Shown here one piece after another: positions 1 through 6,547 of a stretch of 18,904 nt of DNA; position 1 is the first letter of the stretch; each line of letters starts with the position of its first letter. Location of the stretch: NCBI GenBank assembly GCA_964498965.1, contig CAZCJU010000031.1, positions 1 through 18,904 of the forward strand, in the 5' to 3' direction. This DNA is from CAZCJU01 sp964498965 (lineage in GTDB: Bacteria; Bacillota; Clostridia; Oscillospirales; CAG-272). The position numbers and the translations under genes are program-made. The notes beneath the pieces are model-generated. The model was not told where the DNA came from, did not search any database, and worked only from the letters and a program-made list of their open reading frames with translations.

Positions 1-324
1 CTTGCAGGACTTCAGTCGATCTCTCCTGCGATATACGAGTCCTGCCAGATAGACGGAGCTTCCGCTTGGGAAACGTTCTGGAAGATAACCTTCCCGATGA
101 TAAGCCCGATGATCCTTGTAAATACGATCTATACGATAATCGACTCGTTTACGGCATCTACGAATACGGTTATGACTTATATAACAAATAAGTACAGTGA
201 AGCAAACGGCGGCGACGTTGTTTCGTCTGCAATGGCATGGATCTACTTCCTGTTCGTTATCCTGATAATTTCGTTAGTCGGAGCTATTATGTCCACGTAC
301 GTATTCTACCAAAGACGTGATTAA
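1..324 (+). CDS. Carbohydrate ABC transporter permease, MalF-type (3' part only)
   Basis: The reading frame is open from the first base of the window, so the start lies upstream; only the last 107 residues are present. It would be one of two membrane subunits of an ABC importer for a sugar or oligosaccharide. The visible part begins in the cytoplasmic EAA loop that docks the ATPase: YESCQIDGASAWETFWKI is the conserved 'E-A-A-x-x-D-G-A' coupling helix, followed by FPMISP. Two hydrophobic segments follow, and it ends in a short positively charged tail (FYQRRD). The stop is 10 bp before the ATG of the next permease, and the ribosome binding site of that gene overlaps this stop, so the two are co-transcribed and probably translationally coupled. 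The substrate cannot be read from this fragment. Family assignment is firm, specificity unknown. Confidence 0.9.
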   Translation, partial: LAGLQSISPAIYESCQIDGASAWETFWKITFPMISPMILVNTIYTIIDSFTASTNTVMTYITNKYSEANGGDVVSSAMAWIYFLFVILIISLVGAIMSTYVFYQRRD

Positions 325-334
325 GGAGGATAAT

Positions 335-1390
335 ATGAACGCTGATTCAACTGTAAAAGTAAAAAAAGAAACAAAGAATAAGATAAAGGTCGATTTTGAC
401 AGAACGCCGTTTTGGCAAAGAATGAAAGCAAAATATCTGTCTGTGTATTTTCTGCAGAAAGCGATATTCGCAATATTTCGCTTCGTTCTTCTGGTAGGCG
501 TATCGTATGTCATACTCTTCCCGTTCTTTACAAAAATCGCATCATCGTTTATGTCCCCTTCGGACGTTGTCGATTCGACGGTAAAATACATTCCGAAAGC
601 TCCCACGCTTGATATTTACAAGTACATATTGCTTGAGAACCACTACTTGGAGGCATTCGGCAGAACATTTCTGCTCTCCGCTTGCTGTGCGGTGTTACAG
701 ACATTTGTATGCTCTCTCATAGGATATGGATTTGCGAAGTTCAAATTTAAGGGAAGCAAGCTTCTGTTTGCTTTGGTGCTGTTCTCAATGATAGTTCCGC
801 ACCAGACCTTACAGTTGTCGATGTTTATGAAGTTCAGATATTTTGATATACTCGGAATATTCAACTTCTTGGGCGGCGGGTTTTTGCCGACATTGAATCT
901 GACTAACGGCATGACCTCGTTGAACCTTACAAATACATTTTGGCCCTTGATATTATTGTCGATAACGGGTCTTGGCTTTAAAAACGGCTTGTACATCTTT
1001 ATGATGCGTCAGTATTATAAAGGCGTACCCGACGAACTTGAAGAAAGTGCGTATGTTGACGGTTCAAATACATTCCATACGTTCTTTACGATAATATTGC
1101 CGATATCCGTGCCGATGATGATAACCATATTCCTGTTCTCGTTCTCGTGGCAGTGGACCGACAACTTCTATACCGACCTGTTCTTCACAAAGGAGAATAT
1201 ATACCTTATGAGAAGTATAGTTGCTATACCTCCGTCACTTGACTCGTCAACAGGTACGGATACTAACCTGTACAATGCCGCAATCAGAAACACGTGCGGT
1301 CTGTTGATAATATTCCCGTTGGTAATTATGTACCTGTTCTGTCAGAGATACCTTATCCAGGGTATTGAGCGTTCCGGTATTACGGGCTGA
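335..1390 (+). CDS. Carbohydrate ABC transporter permease, MalG-type
   Basis: This is the second membrane subunit (351 aa) of the sugar importer, expected to form a heterodimer with the product of the preceding gene. The EAA coupling motif is at residues 237-245 (EESAYVDGS), followed by the usual ILPISVPMM. About six membrane segments are visible, the first near residues 48-66. I chose the ATG at 335 because AAGGAGG sits 5 bp upstream; an in-frame GTG at 317 lies in front of that site and is not needed. Two things are longer than in typical MalG proteins of about 280 aa: a basic cytoplasmic N-terminus of about 45 residues, and an insertion around residues 178-202 containing the near-repeat LNLTN...LNLTN. 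No binding protein or ATPase gene follows, so those subunits lie upstream or elsewhere. A strong hairpin follows the stop. Confidence 0.93.
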   Translation: MNADSTVKVKKETKNKIKVDFDRTPFWQRMKAKYLSVYFLQKAIFAIFRFVLLVGVSYVILFPFFTKIASSFMSPSDVVDSTVKYIPKAPTLDIYKYILLENHYLEAFGRTFLLSACCAVLQTFVCSLIGYGFAKFKFKGSKLLFALVLFSMIVPHQTLQLSMFMKFRYFDILGIFNFLGGGFLPTLNLTNGMTSLNLTNTFWPLILLSITGLGFKNGLYIFMMRQYYKGVPDELEESAYVDGSNTFHTFFTIILPISVPMMITIFLFSFSWQWTDNFYTDLFFTKENIYLMRSIVAIPPSLDSSTGTDTNLYNAAIRNTCGLLIIFPLVIMYLFCQRYLIQGIERSGITG

Positions 1391-1408
1391 TAAAATCACA
1401 CAAAATGC

Positions 1409-1446
1409 AAATCGGTGCCGTGTCATTGCAGACACGGCACCGATTT
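1409..1446. terminator. Perfect 16-bp hairpin, probable (bidirectional) terminator
   Basis: The arms 1409-1424 and 1431-1446 are exact reverse complements around a 6-nt loop (attgca). It lies 18 bp after the stop of the sugar permease. The plus-strand downstream sequence is only moderately T-rich (aatattt). The minus-strand side (gcattttgtgtgatttta) is at least as T-rich, so it could also stop transcripts from the convergent DUF4317 gene. The stem is certain; the function is inferred. Confidence 0.8.
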
Positions 1447-1451
1447 AATAT

Positions 1452-1479
1452 TTGACTTGCGACCTGCGATCTTGAAAAT
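1452..1479 (+). promoter_or_regulatory. Possible sigma-A promoter of the 1483-1677 RNA candidate
   Basis: TTGACT at 1452-1457 is followed after 16 bp by GAAAAT at 1474-1479 (4/6 match to TATAAT). This would start transcription at about 1484-1487, exactly where the 5' strand of the closing helix of the RNA candidate begins. The -35 is good and the -10 is weak, so support comes mainly from position. Confidence 0.4.
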
Positions 1480-1482
1480 ACG

Positions 1483-1677
1483 GTGTTATGAATAAGGTAG
1501 CTATATCGATATGATTTAGGCAAAAATGCCCACGCCTCTTAGGCGGTGTGTTTCGGTCGCCATTCCGGTAGGGAATACGATCTTCTCCCAATACAAGTCA
1601 GTATACGTCTACCGTTATTGCATTGAATGACGAGGCAAATCCGCTATTGAATCAAGGCACAAAACGTATTTGTTTTG
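1483..1677 (+). ncRNA. Candidate stand-alone structured RNA, family unknown
   Basis: This gene-free stretch folds by eye into a compact multi-branched RNA. A closing helix joins its ends: GTGTT (1483-1487) with GGCAC (1656-1660), TGA (1489-1491) with TCA (1652-1654), and TAGC (1498-1501) with GCTA (1643-1646). Inside are a small hairpin GGCA-aaaa-TGCC (1519-1530) and a 7-bp hairpin with one bulge (1531-1548). A long interrupted arm follows, pairing TTT/AAA (1551-1553/1637-1639), TCG/CGA (1557-1559/1631-1633), CATTC/GAATG (1561-1565/1625-1629) and CGGTAG/CTACCG (1566-1571/1609-1614). An AT-rich 6-bp hairpin at 1660-1677 may mark the 3' end. A promoter-like sequence precedes it. I do not see hallmark motifs of tmRNA, RNase P RNA or SRP RNA. 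A divergent 6S RNA is possible by size, but the tandem hairpins argue against it. No plus-strand gene follows for more than 1.5 kb, so a riboswitch is unlikely. The strand is inferred from the promoter. Confidence 0.45.
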
Positions 1678-1680
1678 ATA

Positions 1681-2811
1681 TTAAGTTATATTTATCGCCA
1701 CGCCGTTTACTTCAACTTCCTCGGAAGCGGGAATGACGATGTATTTTACTCCGTCTATGATTTTCGTTTCGACTATGTAGCTGTACTCCGCATCGATTGA
1801 AATTTTTACCTGAGGCGTTGAAATGACGAATTTGTTTGCATCGATTATATTTGACGGATTTAGCGGAGTGCCGTCACCGAATTGTTCACGACATTTTTTT
1901 TGAAAGCTTTCGACCTTGCTTTCGTCTATTCCGTCGTTTTTCAGTACCGAGCCGATCTCGTTTACGGAAATATCAAGCTCTTCGACACTTTTGGTCTGCT
2001 TGTGTTGCTCGATCCGCTCACGCAAATGTTCATGCACCGATTGAACCACTTCAAGCGAGCAATCTTCGTCGAGCATTTCGGATAATGTAGAGGAAAATGT
2101 CTGCTTTTGTTCGACAGCGGTCATCGGTATACTTGTATTGAATATTTTTTCAATAAATTTCGAATCGAGCGAGGAGGTTTCCTTGCTGTAGTAAAGTGCT
2201 TTGTAAATGTTCGCACATCTGGCCTCAAATGCGGGAAACATAAAACCGACTTTCGGCACACCGACTATCTGGTTTGACGCATGAGTGCGGAATTTTTCGT
2301 CGGGAGAAGAGTAACCGAGTTGAGATTTTTCATCCTTTACGGGACAAATACAGCATATGAAATACGGAAAAACGGTGTCTGAATCCTCCGTTTTTTCGCC
2401 GTTTTTGTCGTGTGTAGGCACGTCGTAGGTGTCGAACGCAAGCAAGATCAGATAGTTACAATCGTCGGTCGAAAGTGCGTCGATGATTTTTGCGTAAAAT
2501 TCTTCAAGTACATCGTTGTCCTTGCCGCCGGAGCTTCTCAATTTTGCAAGCAGCTCATGCTCCTCGGAGGAGAAAACTTGATTTGTCGAAAATTCAAGCT
2601 CTGTCAAATTGCGTCCGAATGAGCCGGAGAGCGTTTTTTTGAATAACGAAAGGTACTTTTCAAGCTCGAATTCCGACATCAGCACGGTTGATTCGCTTAT
2701 GCGTGAAATAATTTCTTTTTTGTCGTTTATGTAGCAACCGTGTATTTTTCCGATATTGTTTTTGTCACAGGCAAGGCGGCGGCGTATTTCGTTCAATTCC
2801 TTTTTGTTCAT
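1681..2811 (-). CDS. DUF4317 family protein of unknown function
   Basis: A 376-aa soluble protein with no signal peptide or membrane segment. I recognise it as DUF4317, a family found mainly in Clostridia, from its N-terminus (MNKKELNEIRRRL followed by GCY at residues 25-27), the KKTLSGSFGRNL block (58-69), YLILLAFDTYDVP (120-132), the cysteine-rich FICCICPVK (151-159) and VGVPKVGFMFPAF (183-195). The second half is more variable and charged. No biochemical role is known to me and none is suggested by the neighbours. I chose the ATG at 2811, with AGAGG 5 bp upstream. Upstream in-frame starts fall at or before the predicted transcription start of the promoter at 2846-2874, so they are excluded. 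The gene appears monocistronic and convergent with the sugar-permease operon. Confidence 0.85.
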   Translation of the reverse strand: MNKKELNEIRRRLACDKNNIGKIHGCYINDKKEIISRISESTVLMSEFELEKYLSLFKKTLSGSFGRNLTELEFSTNQVFSSEEHELLAKLRSSGGKDNDVLEEFYAKIIDALSTDDCNYLILLAFDTYDVPTHDKNGEKTEDSDTVFPYFICCICPVKDEKSQLGYSSPDEKFRTHASNQIVGVPKVGFMFPAFEARCANIYKALYYSKETSSLDSKFIEKIFNTSIPMTAVEQKQTFSSTLSEMLDEDCSLEVVQSVHEHLRERIEQHKQTKSVEELDISVNEIGSVLKNDGIDESKVESFQKKCREQFGDGTPLNPSNIIDANKFVISTPQVKISIDAEYSYIVETKIIDGVKYIVIPASEEVEVNGVAINIT

Positions 2812-2845
2812 TTCAGCCTCTGTAATTTTCATATTACAAACGAAG

Positions 2846-2874
2846 ATTATAGCATCGACGAACACAAAAGTCAA
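2846..2874 (-). promoter_or_regulatory. Sigma-A promoter of the DUF4317 gene
   Basis: On the minus strand TTGACT (2869-2874) and a perfect TATAAT (2846-2851) are separated by exactly 17 bp. Transcription should begin near 2838, leaving a leader of about 27 nt before the ATG at 2811. Confidence 0.85.
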
Positions 2875-3186
2875 CGGGTAGAATTAAAATTTTTGAAAAG
2901 ACTTTATCGCCGGGTCAATGCGGCAAAGTCGAAAGCGGTTTCGGCAATGTTTTTGCACACAAAAAAGTCGGCTGCGGAAAACATTTGAAATGCGAAAAAG
3001 GCATTGCTGCGTTTGCTTAAAATGAAAAAACGTCGAGGTATCGACGAGGGGTGAAGCACCGGAAAAATCATATCATTTAAACGAAAAATTCGCTGCTTGG
3101 TGTGTTTGGAGCTGCAATTGAACGTAAATGCGAAAAAATGTACGAAAAAACAGATGAAATATATTAATCTTTTAGTAATCGGTGAC
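2875..3186. other. Non-coding stretch between two divergent promoters
   Basis: About 310 bp without a credible gene, lying between the DUF4317 and liv promoters. It is AT-rich with runs of A on the plus strand. It contains a perfect hairpin with 6-bp arms (3031-3046, CGTCGA-ggta-TCGACG) directly followed by a 4-bp hairpin (3050-3060, GGTG-aag-CACC). It also holds a loose CodY-box-like sequence at 2887-2901. Short open frames here lack ribosome binding sites. I recognise no RNA family. Confidence 0.5.
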
Positions 3187-3215
3187 TTGACAAAACGTGC
3201 TTAAGCGTGTATAAT
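3187..3215 (+). promoter_or_regulatory. Consensus sigma-A promoter of the liv operon
   Basis: A perfect TTGACA (3187-3192) and a perfect TATAAT (3210-3215) are separated by 17 bp. The start of transcription should be near 3222, giving a leader of about 40 nt before livJ. That leaves no room for a T-box or riboswitch, so regulation must be by a DNA-binding protein or downstream of livJ. Confidence 0.9.
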
Positions 3216-3233
3216 AAATACACAATTATTTAT

Positions 3234-3248
3234 AATTTTCCAAAAAGG
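3234..3248 (+). promoter_or_regulatory. Weak CodY-box-like sequence in the liv leader
   Basis: This 15-mer matches the published CodY consensus (AATTTTCWGAAAATT) at 11 of 15 positions, sits just downstream of the predicted transcription start and overlaps the livJ ribosome binding site. CodY is a branched-chain-amino-acid-responsive repressor in many Firmicutes and often controls such importers. Because the region is AT-rich, chance is a real alternative, and no codY gene is in the window. Confidence 0.25.
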
Positions 3249-3260
3249 GAGAAAAACAAA

Positions 3261-4439
3261 ATGAAAAAGATATTTTCGCTTTTGCTTGCCCTTATACTTG
3301 TTACGGCAACTTTTTCGGGTTGCGGAGAGAAGAATAAGGGCGATGCCGATTCGCTTAGGATCGGTATGATAGGTCCTCTTTCGGGCGATACCGCTATGTA
3401 CGGTAAAGCTGTAGAATACGGTATGCGAATTGCGGTCGAAGAAATCAATGCAAAGGCAGAGGCAAACGGCGGACTTAAGATCGATATTAATTTTCAGGAT
3501 GATGAAAACGATGTCGAAAAGGCTAAGAATGCGTACAATAACCTTAAGGACTGGGGAATGCAGATACTTGCAGGTACGGTAACTACGAAGCCCGCTTGTG
3601 CTATCGCACCGCTTTGCAACGACGATAAAATATTCATGCTTACTCCTTCGGCTTCGGCAGAGGACGTGATCAAATGCGGCGATAACATATTCCAAATGTG
3701 TTTTACCGACCCTAACCAGGGCGAAGGCTCGGCTGAGCTTATGTCGAAAAAACACCTCGGCGAGAAGATAGGTATAATATACGATTCTTCGAGTGCATAT
3801 TCGGCGGGTATTTATAAATCATTTAAGGAAAAAGCGGCAGAGCTTAACCTCAACATAGTTTGCGAGGAGTCATTCACCGATACGACTAAGAGTGACCTTA
3901 ACACGCAGGTAAATAACTGCAAAAATGCCGGAGCAGATCTTGTGTTCCTCCCGATCTACGCAACGGAAGCATCTCAAATACTCAAGTATGCCAAAGGCAT
4001 CGGTTATACACCCATGTTCTTCGGATGCGACGGTATGGACGGCATTCTTGAGATCGAGGGCTTTGATAAGACCGTTGCCGAGGGACTTGTTATGATGACA
4101 CCCTTTGCGGCAGATGCCGATGACGAGCTTACCAAATCGTTTGTTGCCAAGTATAAGAAAAAGGCTAACGGCGAAACACCGAACCAGTTCGCAGCTGACG
4201 GTTATGACGTTATTTACGCTCTTTATGATGCGGCCGTAAAAACCGGAATCAACGGAAGTACATCGAACGAAGCAGCAAATACAATGCTTATCGAACAATT
4301 CAAAAAAATGGAATTTGAGGGACTTACCGCCGACACGGGATCTAAAATGACCTGGAAGGCTGACGGTACCGTTTCTAAAACGCCTACCGCAGTCGTTATT
4401 AAGGACGGTAAGTACGTTAAATACGACGAAGAAAAATAA
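3261..4439 (+). CDS. livJ: Branched-chain amino acid ABC transporter substrate-binding lipoprotein
   Basis: The extracellular receptor of a LIV-type (HAAT family) importer, 392 aa, of the Peripla_BP_6 fold. It binds leucine, isoleucine, valine or a related amino acid and delivers it to the LivHM channel. The N-terminus (KK, hydrophobic stretch, TFSGC with Cys21) is a lipoprotein signal that would anchor the mature protein to the outer face of the membrane; Phe at -3 of the lipobox is slightly unusual. The start of the mature domain, RIGMIGPLSGDTAMYGKAVEYG, and the later TDPNQGEG and YDSSSAYSAG segments match the family. The ATG at 3261 has GGGAG 9 bp upstream; the in-frame start at 3207 precedes the predicted transcription start. 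It is the first gene of a five-gene operon and is followed by two large hairpins. Exact ligand not determinable. Confidence 0.93.
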   Translation: MKKIFSLLLALILVTATFSGCGEKNKGDADSLRIGMIGPLSGDTAMYGKAVEYGMRIAVEEINAKAEANGGLKIDINFQDDENDVEKAKNAYNNLKDWGMQILAGTVTTKPACAIAPLCNDDKIFMLTPSASAEDVIKCGDNIFQMCFTDPNQGEGSAELMSKKHLGEKIGIIYDSSSAYSAGIYKSFKEKAAELNLNIVCEESFTDTTKSDLNTQVNNCKNAGADLVFLPIYATEASQILKYAKGIGYTPMFFGCDGMDGILEIEGFDKTVAEGLVMMTPFAADADDELTKSFVAKYKKKANGETPNQFAADGYDVIYALYDAAVKTGINGSTSNEAANTMLIEQFKKMEFEGLTADTGSKMTWKADGTVSKTPTAVVIKDGKYVKYDEEK

Positions 4440-4468
4440 TAAATAATTGTTTTATCTACGATTATCTG

Positions 4469-4505
4469 CGAACCGTTACGGGCAAAAACGTCCGTAACGG
4501 CTTCG
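4469..4505 (+). other. Intercistronic hairpin 1 after livJ
   Basis: CCGTTACGG (4473-4481) pairs with CCGTAACGG (4492-4500) around a 10-nt loop, and cgaa/ttcg extends the stem past a single bulged C at 4501. No T-run follows, so it is more likely an mRNA-stabilising or partial-termination element than a full terminator. Confidence 0.65.
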
Positions 4506-4518
4506 TAGGTTAATTCGG

Positions 4519-4572
4519 CGACAGTCTATGAGAGCGGATATGCGAGAATATGTCCGTTCTCACAGGCTGTCG
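4519..4572 (+). other. Intercistronic hairpin 2, long stem between livJ and livH
   Basis: A 54-nt hairpin with about 21 base pairs: CGACAG (4519-4524) pairs with CTGTCG (4567-4572), and after a small mismatch GAGAGCGGATAT pairs with ATGTCCGTTCTC. The loop is about 8 nt. It lacks a T-run and ends 29 nt before livH. Stems in this position commonly protect the upstream binding-protein message from 3' exonucleases, so that the receptor is made in excess over the membrane subunits; that role is inferred here. Confidence 0.65.
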
Positions 4573-4601
4573 AATAGCACGGTAGTGGAGAATAAAAGTT
4601 A

Positions 4602-5483
4602 ATGGGTGGATTAGAGAGTTTAATTAACGGATTGAACATAGGTTCGGTATATGCCGTAATAGCACTCGGCTATACAATGGTTTACGGAATCGCCAAAATG
4701 CTTAATTTCGCTCACGGCGATGTTATCATGGTCGGAGCGTATATTTCGTTCTGCGTAACGAATTATCTAAGAATGCCTGCGGCGGTGTCGATTATTGCCG
4801 CAGTCGCAGTGTGTACTGTACTCGGAGTGGTAATTGAAGGCGTGGCATATCGCCCGCTGAGAGGCACGTCTAATCTTGCCGTGCTTATAACGGCAATAGG
4901 TGTGAGCTACTTTTTGCAAAATTCGGCACAGCTTATTTGGACTGCAAACTCAAAAAGCTTTACGAGTATAGTTTCTATCGGAACGCTGTCGCTTTTCGGC
5001 GGCAAGTTGCAAATTTCCGATGAAGTCATCGTGACGATAGTCGTTTCGCTGATAATAATGGTCGCTTTGACGCTCTTTACGGGAAAAACACGCATCGGTA
5101 AATCCATGCGTGCGGTTTCCGAGGATAGAGAAGCGGCACAGCTCATGGGTATAAACGTGAACAGAACAATCTCGTTGACATTTGCGATAGGTTCCGCCCT
5201 TGCCGCAATTGCGGGAATATTGCTCTGTTCATCATACTCTACACTTCAGCCCACAACAGGTTCGATGCCCGGAATAAGAGCGTTTACAGCCGCCGTTATA
5301 GGCGGAATAGGCTCTATCCCCGGTGCGATGATCGGCGGTCTGCTCTTAGGCATTATCGAAACGTTCAGTAAAGCGTATCTTTCGTCTGCGTTCAGCGATG
5401 CGATCGTTTTTTCCGTTCTTATTATAGTACTGCTCGTTAAGCCGACGGGACTTTTAGGCAAGCAGCTTCAGGAAAAGGTGTGA
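4602..5483 (+). CDS. livH: Branched-chain amino acid ABC transporter permease LivH
   Basis: One of the two membrane channel subunits of the LIV importer (293 aa, the family's normal length). Recognised by the N-terminal LINGLNIGSVYAVIALGYTMVYG and the hallmark NFAHGDVIMVGAY, the mid-protein EDREAAQLMGINV (the cytoplasmic coupling loop facing the ATPases), and the C-terminal AFTAAVIGGIGSIPGAMIGG. About eight hydrophobic segments are visible. The ATG at 4602 is preceded by GTGGAG. It lies 162 bp after livJ, with two hairpins in between, and 9 bp before livM, whose ribosome binding site overlaps the livH stop codon. Expected to pair with LivM in the cytoplasmic membrane. Confidence 0.95.
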   Translation: MGGLESLINGLNIGSVYAVIALGYTMVYGIAKMLNFAHGDVIMVGAYISFCVTNYLRMPAAVSIIAAVAVCTVLGVVIEGVAYRPLRGTSNLAVLITAIGVSYFLQNSAQLIWTANSKSFTSIVSIGTLSLFGGKLQISDEVIVTIVVSLIIMVALTLFTGKTRIGKSMRAVSEDREAAQLMGINVNRTISLTFAIGSALAAIAGILLCSSYSTLQPTTGSMPGIRAFTAAVIGGIGSIPGAMIGGLLLGIIETFSKAYLSSAFSDAIVFSVLIIVLLVKPTGLLGKQLQEKV

Positions 5484-5492
5484 GGTGCGGAT

Positions 5493-6545
5493 ATGAATGA
5501 TATTTTTACCAAAATAAACAAAAAAACCGCATTCACGTATCTCGGCGTTATTGTGGCATATGTTCTGATGCAGTGCTTGTCGGGATCGCTTTCCTATTCC
5601 GTCAAAGGTCAGCTTGTTCCGATATGCGTATACATCGTTCTTGCACTTTCGCTTAATCTCGTTGTCGGAATTTCCGGTGAGCTTAGTTTGGGACATGCCG
5701 GATTTATGGGTATCGGTGCGTTTACCGGTGTTACCGTTGCGACGATATGTCAGACTTCGGTTGAAAACGCAATATTGAGGTTGATAATAGCCATGGTGAT
5801 CGGCGGAACGGTAGCCGGCGTTTTCGGCTTTATTATAGGCATACCCGTTATGCGACTTAACGGTGACTATCTTGCTATAGTTACGCTTGCATTCGGCGAA
5901 ATATTGAAAAATATCATAGGTAATATTTATGTCGGCTACGATAGCAACGGACTTCATTTTGCAATTGAAAACGGAAAGCTTCAATTGCAGGAGAACGGAA
6001 AAATGATAATAAACGGTGCTATGGGTGCGACCGGAGTTAAAAGCATTTCAACCTTCACGGTGGGCTTCGTTCTCATACTGTTTACGCTGTTTGTTATATT
6101 TAACATTGTCAATTCAAAAGAGGGGCGTGCGATAAAGGCGATAAGAGATAACAAAATAGCGGCTGAAAGCGTAGGTATAAATGTAACGGCGTTCAGGGTC
6201 AAGGCATTTGTGGTAGCTGCGGCACTTGCGGGGATGGCGGGTGCGTTGTACGGACTTAATATGAATTCGGTCGATACTTCGAAATTCGGATTTAATACCT
6301 CGATAAATATTTTGGTTTATGTTGTTCTCGGCGGTATGGGAAATATACCGGGTACGATAATAGCGACGATCGTATTGTATATGCTTCCCGAGGCAATGAG
6401 AGGCCTTGAGGACTATCGTATGATCATTTATTCCGTCGTTCTTATATTCGTTATGCTGTTTACTTGGTCGCCTAAGTTTAAGGGCATAAAGGAAGCATTC
6501 AAAACGAAAATCGGTAAACTGTTCAAGAAAGCGAGGAAAGCCTGA
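5493..6545 (+). CDS. livM: Branched-chain amino acid ABC transporter permease LivM
   Basis: The second channel subunit (350 aa). Family signatures are ALSLNLVVGISGELSLGHAGFMGIGA near the N-terminus, NGDYLAIVTLAFGEI, the coupling-loop block EGRAIKAIRDNKIAAESVGIN, and the C-terminal VLGGMGNIPGTI. It has about nine to ten hydrophobic segments and a basic lysine-rich cytoplasmic tail. The ATG at 5493 has GAGGTG 5 bp upstream, formed partly by the livH stop codon, so translation is probably coupled. livG starts 2 bp after its stop. The residues between the DYLAIVTLAFGEI and EGRAIKAIRDNK blocks (QLQENGKMIINGAMGATG) form a hydrophilic loop of the kind common in LivM proteins. Confidence 0.95.
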   Translation: MNDIFTKINKKTAFTYLGVIVAYVLMQCLSGSLSYSVKGQLVPICVYIVLALSLNLVVGISGELSLGHAGFMGIGAFTGVTVATICQTSVENAILRLIIAMVIGGTVAGVFGFIIGIPVMRLNGDYLAIVTLAFGEILKNIIGNIYVGYDSNGLHFAIENGKLQLQENGKMIINGAMGATGVKSISTFTVGFVLILFTLFVIFNIVNSKEGRAIKAIRDNKIAAESVGINVTAFRVKAFVVAAALAGMAGALYGLNMNSVDTSKFGFNTSINILVYVVLGGMGNIPGTIIATIVLYMLPEAMRGLEDYRMIIYSVVLIFVMLFTWSPKFKGIKEAFKTKIGKLFKKARKA

Positions 6546-6547
6546 AA

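Noticed and set aside
317..334. Upstream GTG start for the second sugar permease
   Set aside because: It lies before the AAGGAGG that serves the ATG at 335, and it would place the ribosome binding site inside the gene.
1483..1660. tmRNA, RNase P RNA or SRP RNA as identity of the 1483-1677 RNA
   Set aside because: No tRNA-like 3' end with CCA, no tag frame, no RNase P core motifs and no SRP GGAA-tetraloop/GGTCAGG core were visible on either strand.
3022..3054. 10-codon mini-ORF containing the CGTCGA hairpin upstream of liv
   Set aside because: No ribosome binding site and it lies upstream of the liv promoter, so it cannot be a leader peptide of that operon.
3222..3260. T-box or riboswitch leader for the liv operon
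   Set aside because: The predicted leader is only about 40 nt and contains no T-box sequence or specifier stem.
3201..3755. 184-aa minus-strand frame over the liv promoter and livJ 5' end
   Set aside because: Antisense to a clear lipoprotein signal peptide and a perfect plus-strand promoter; no family resemblance.
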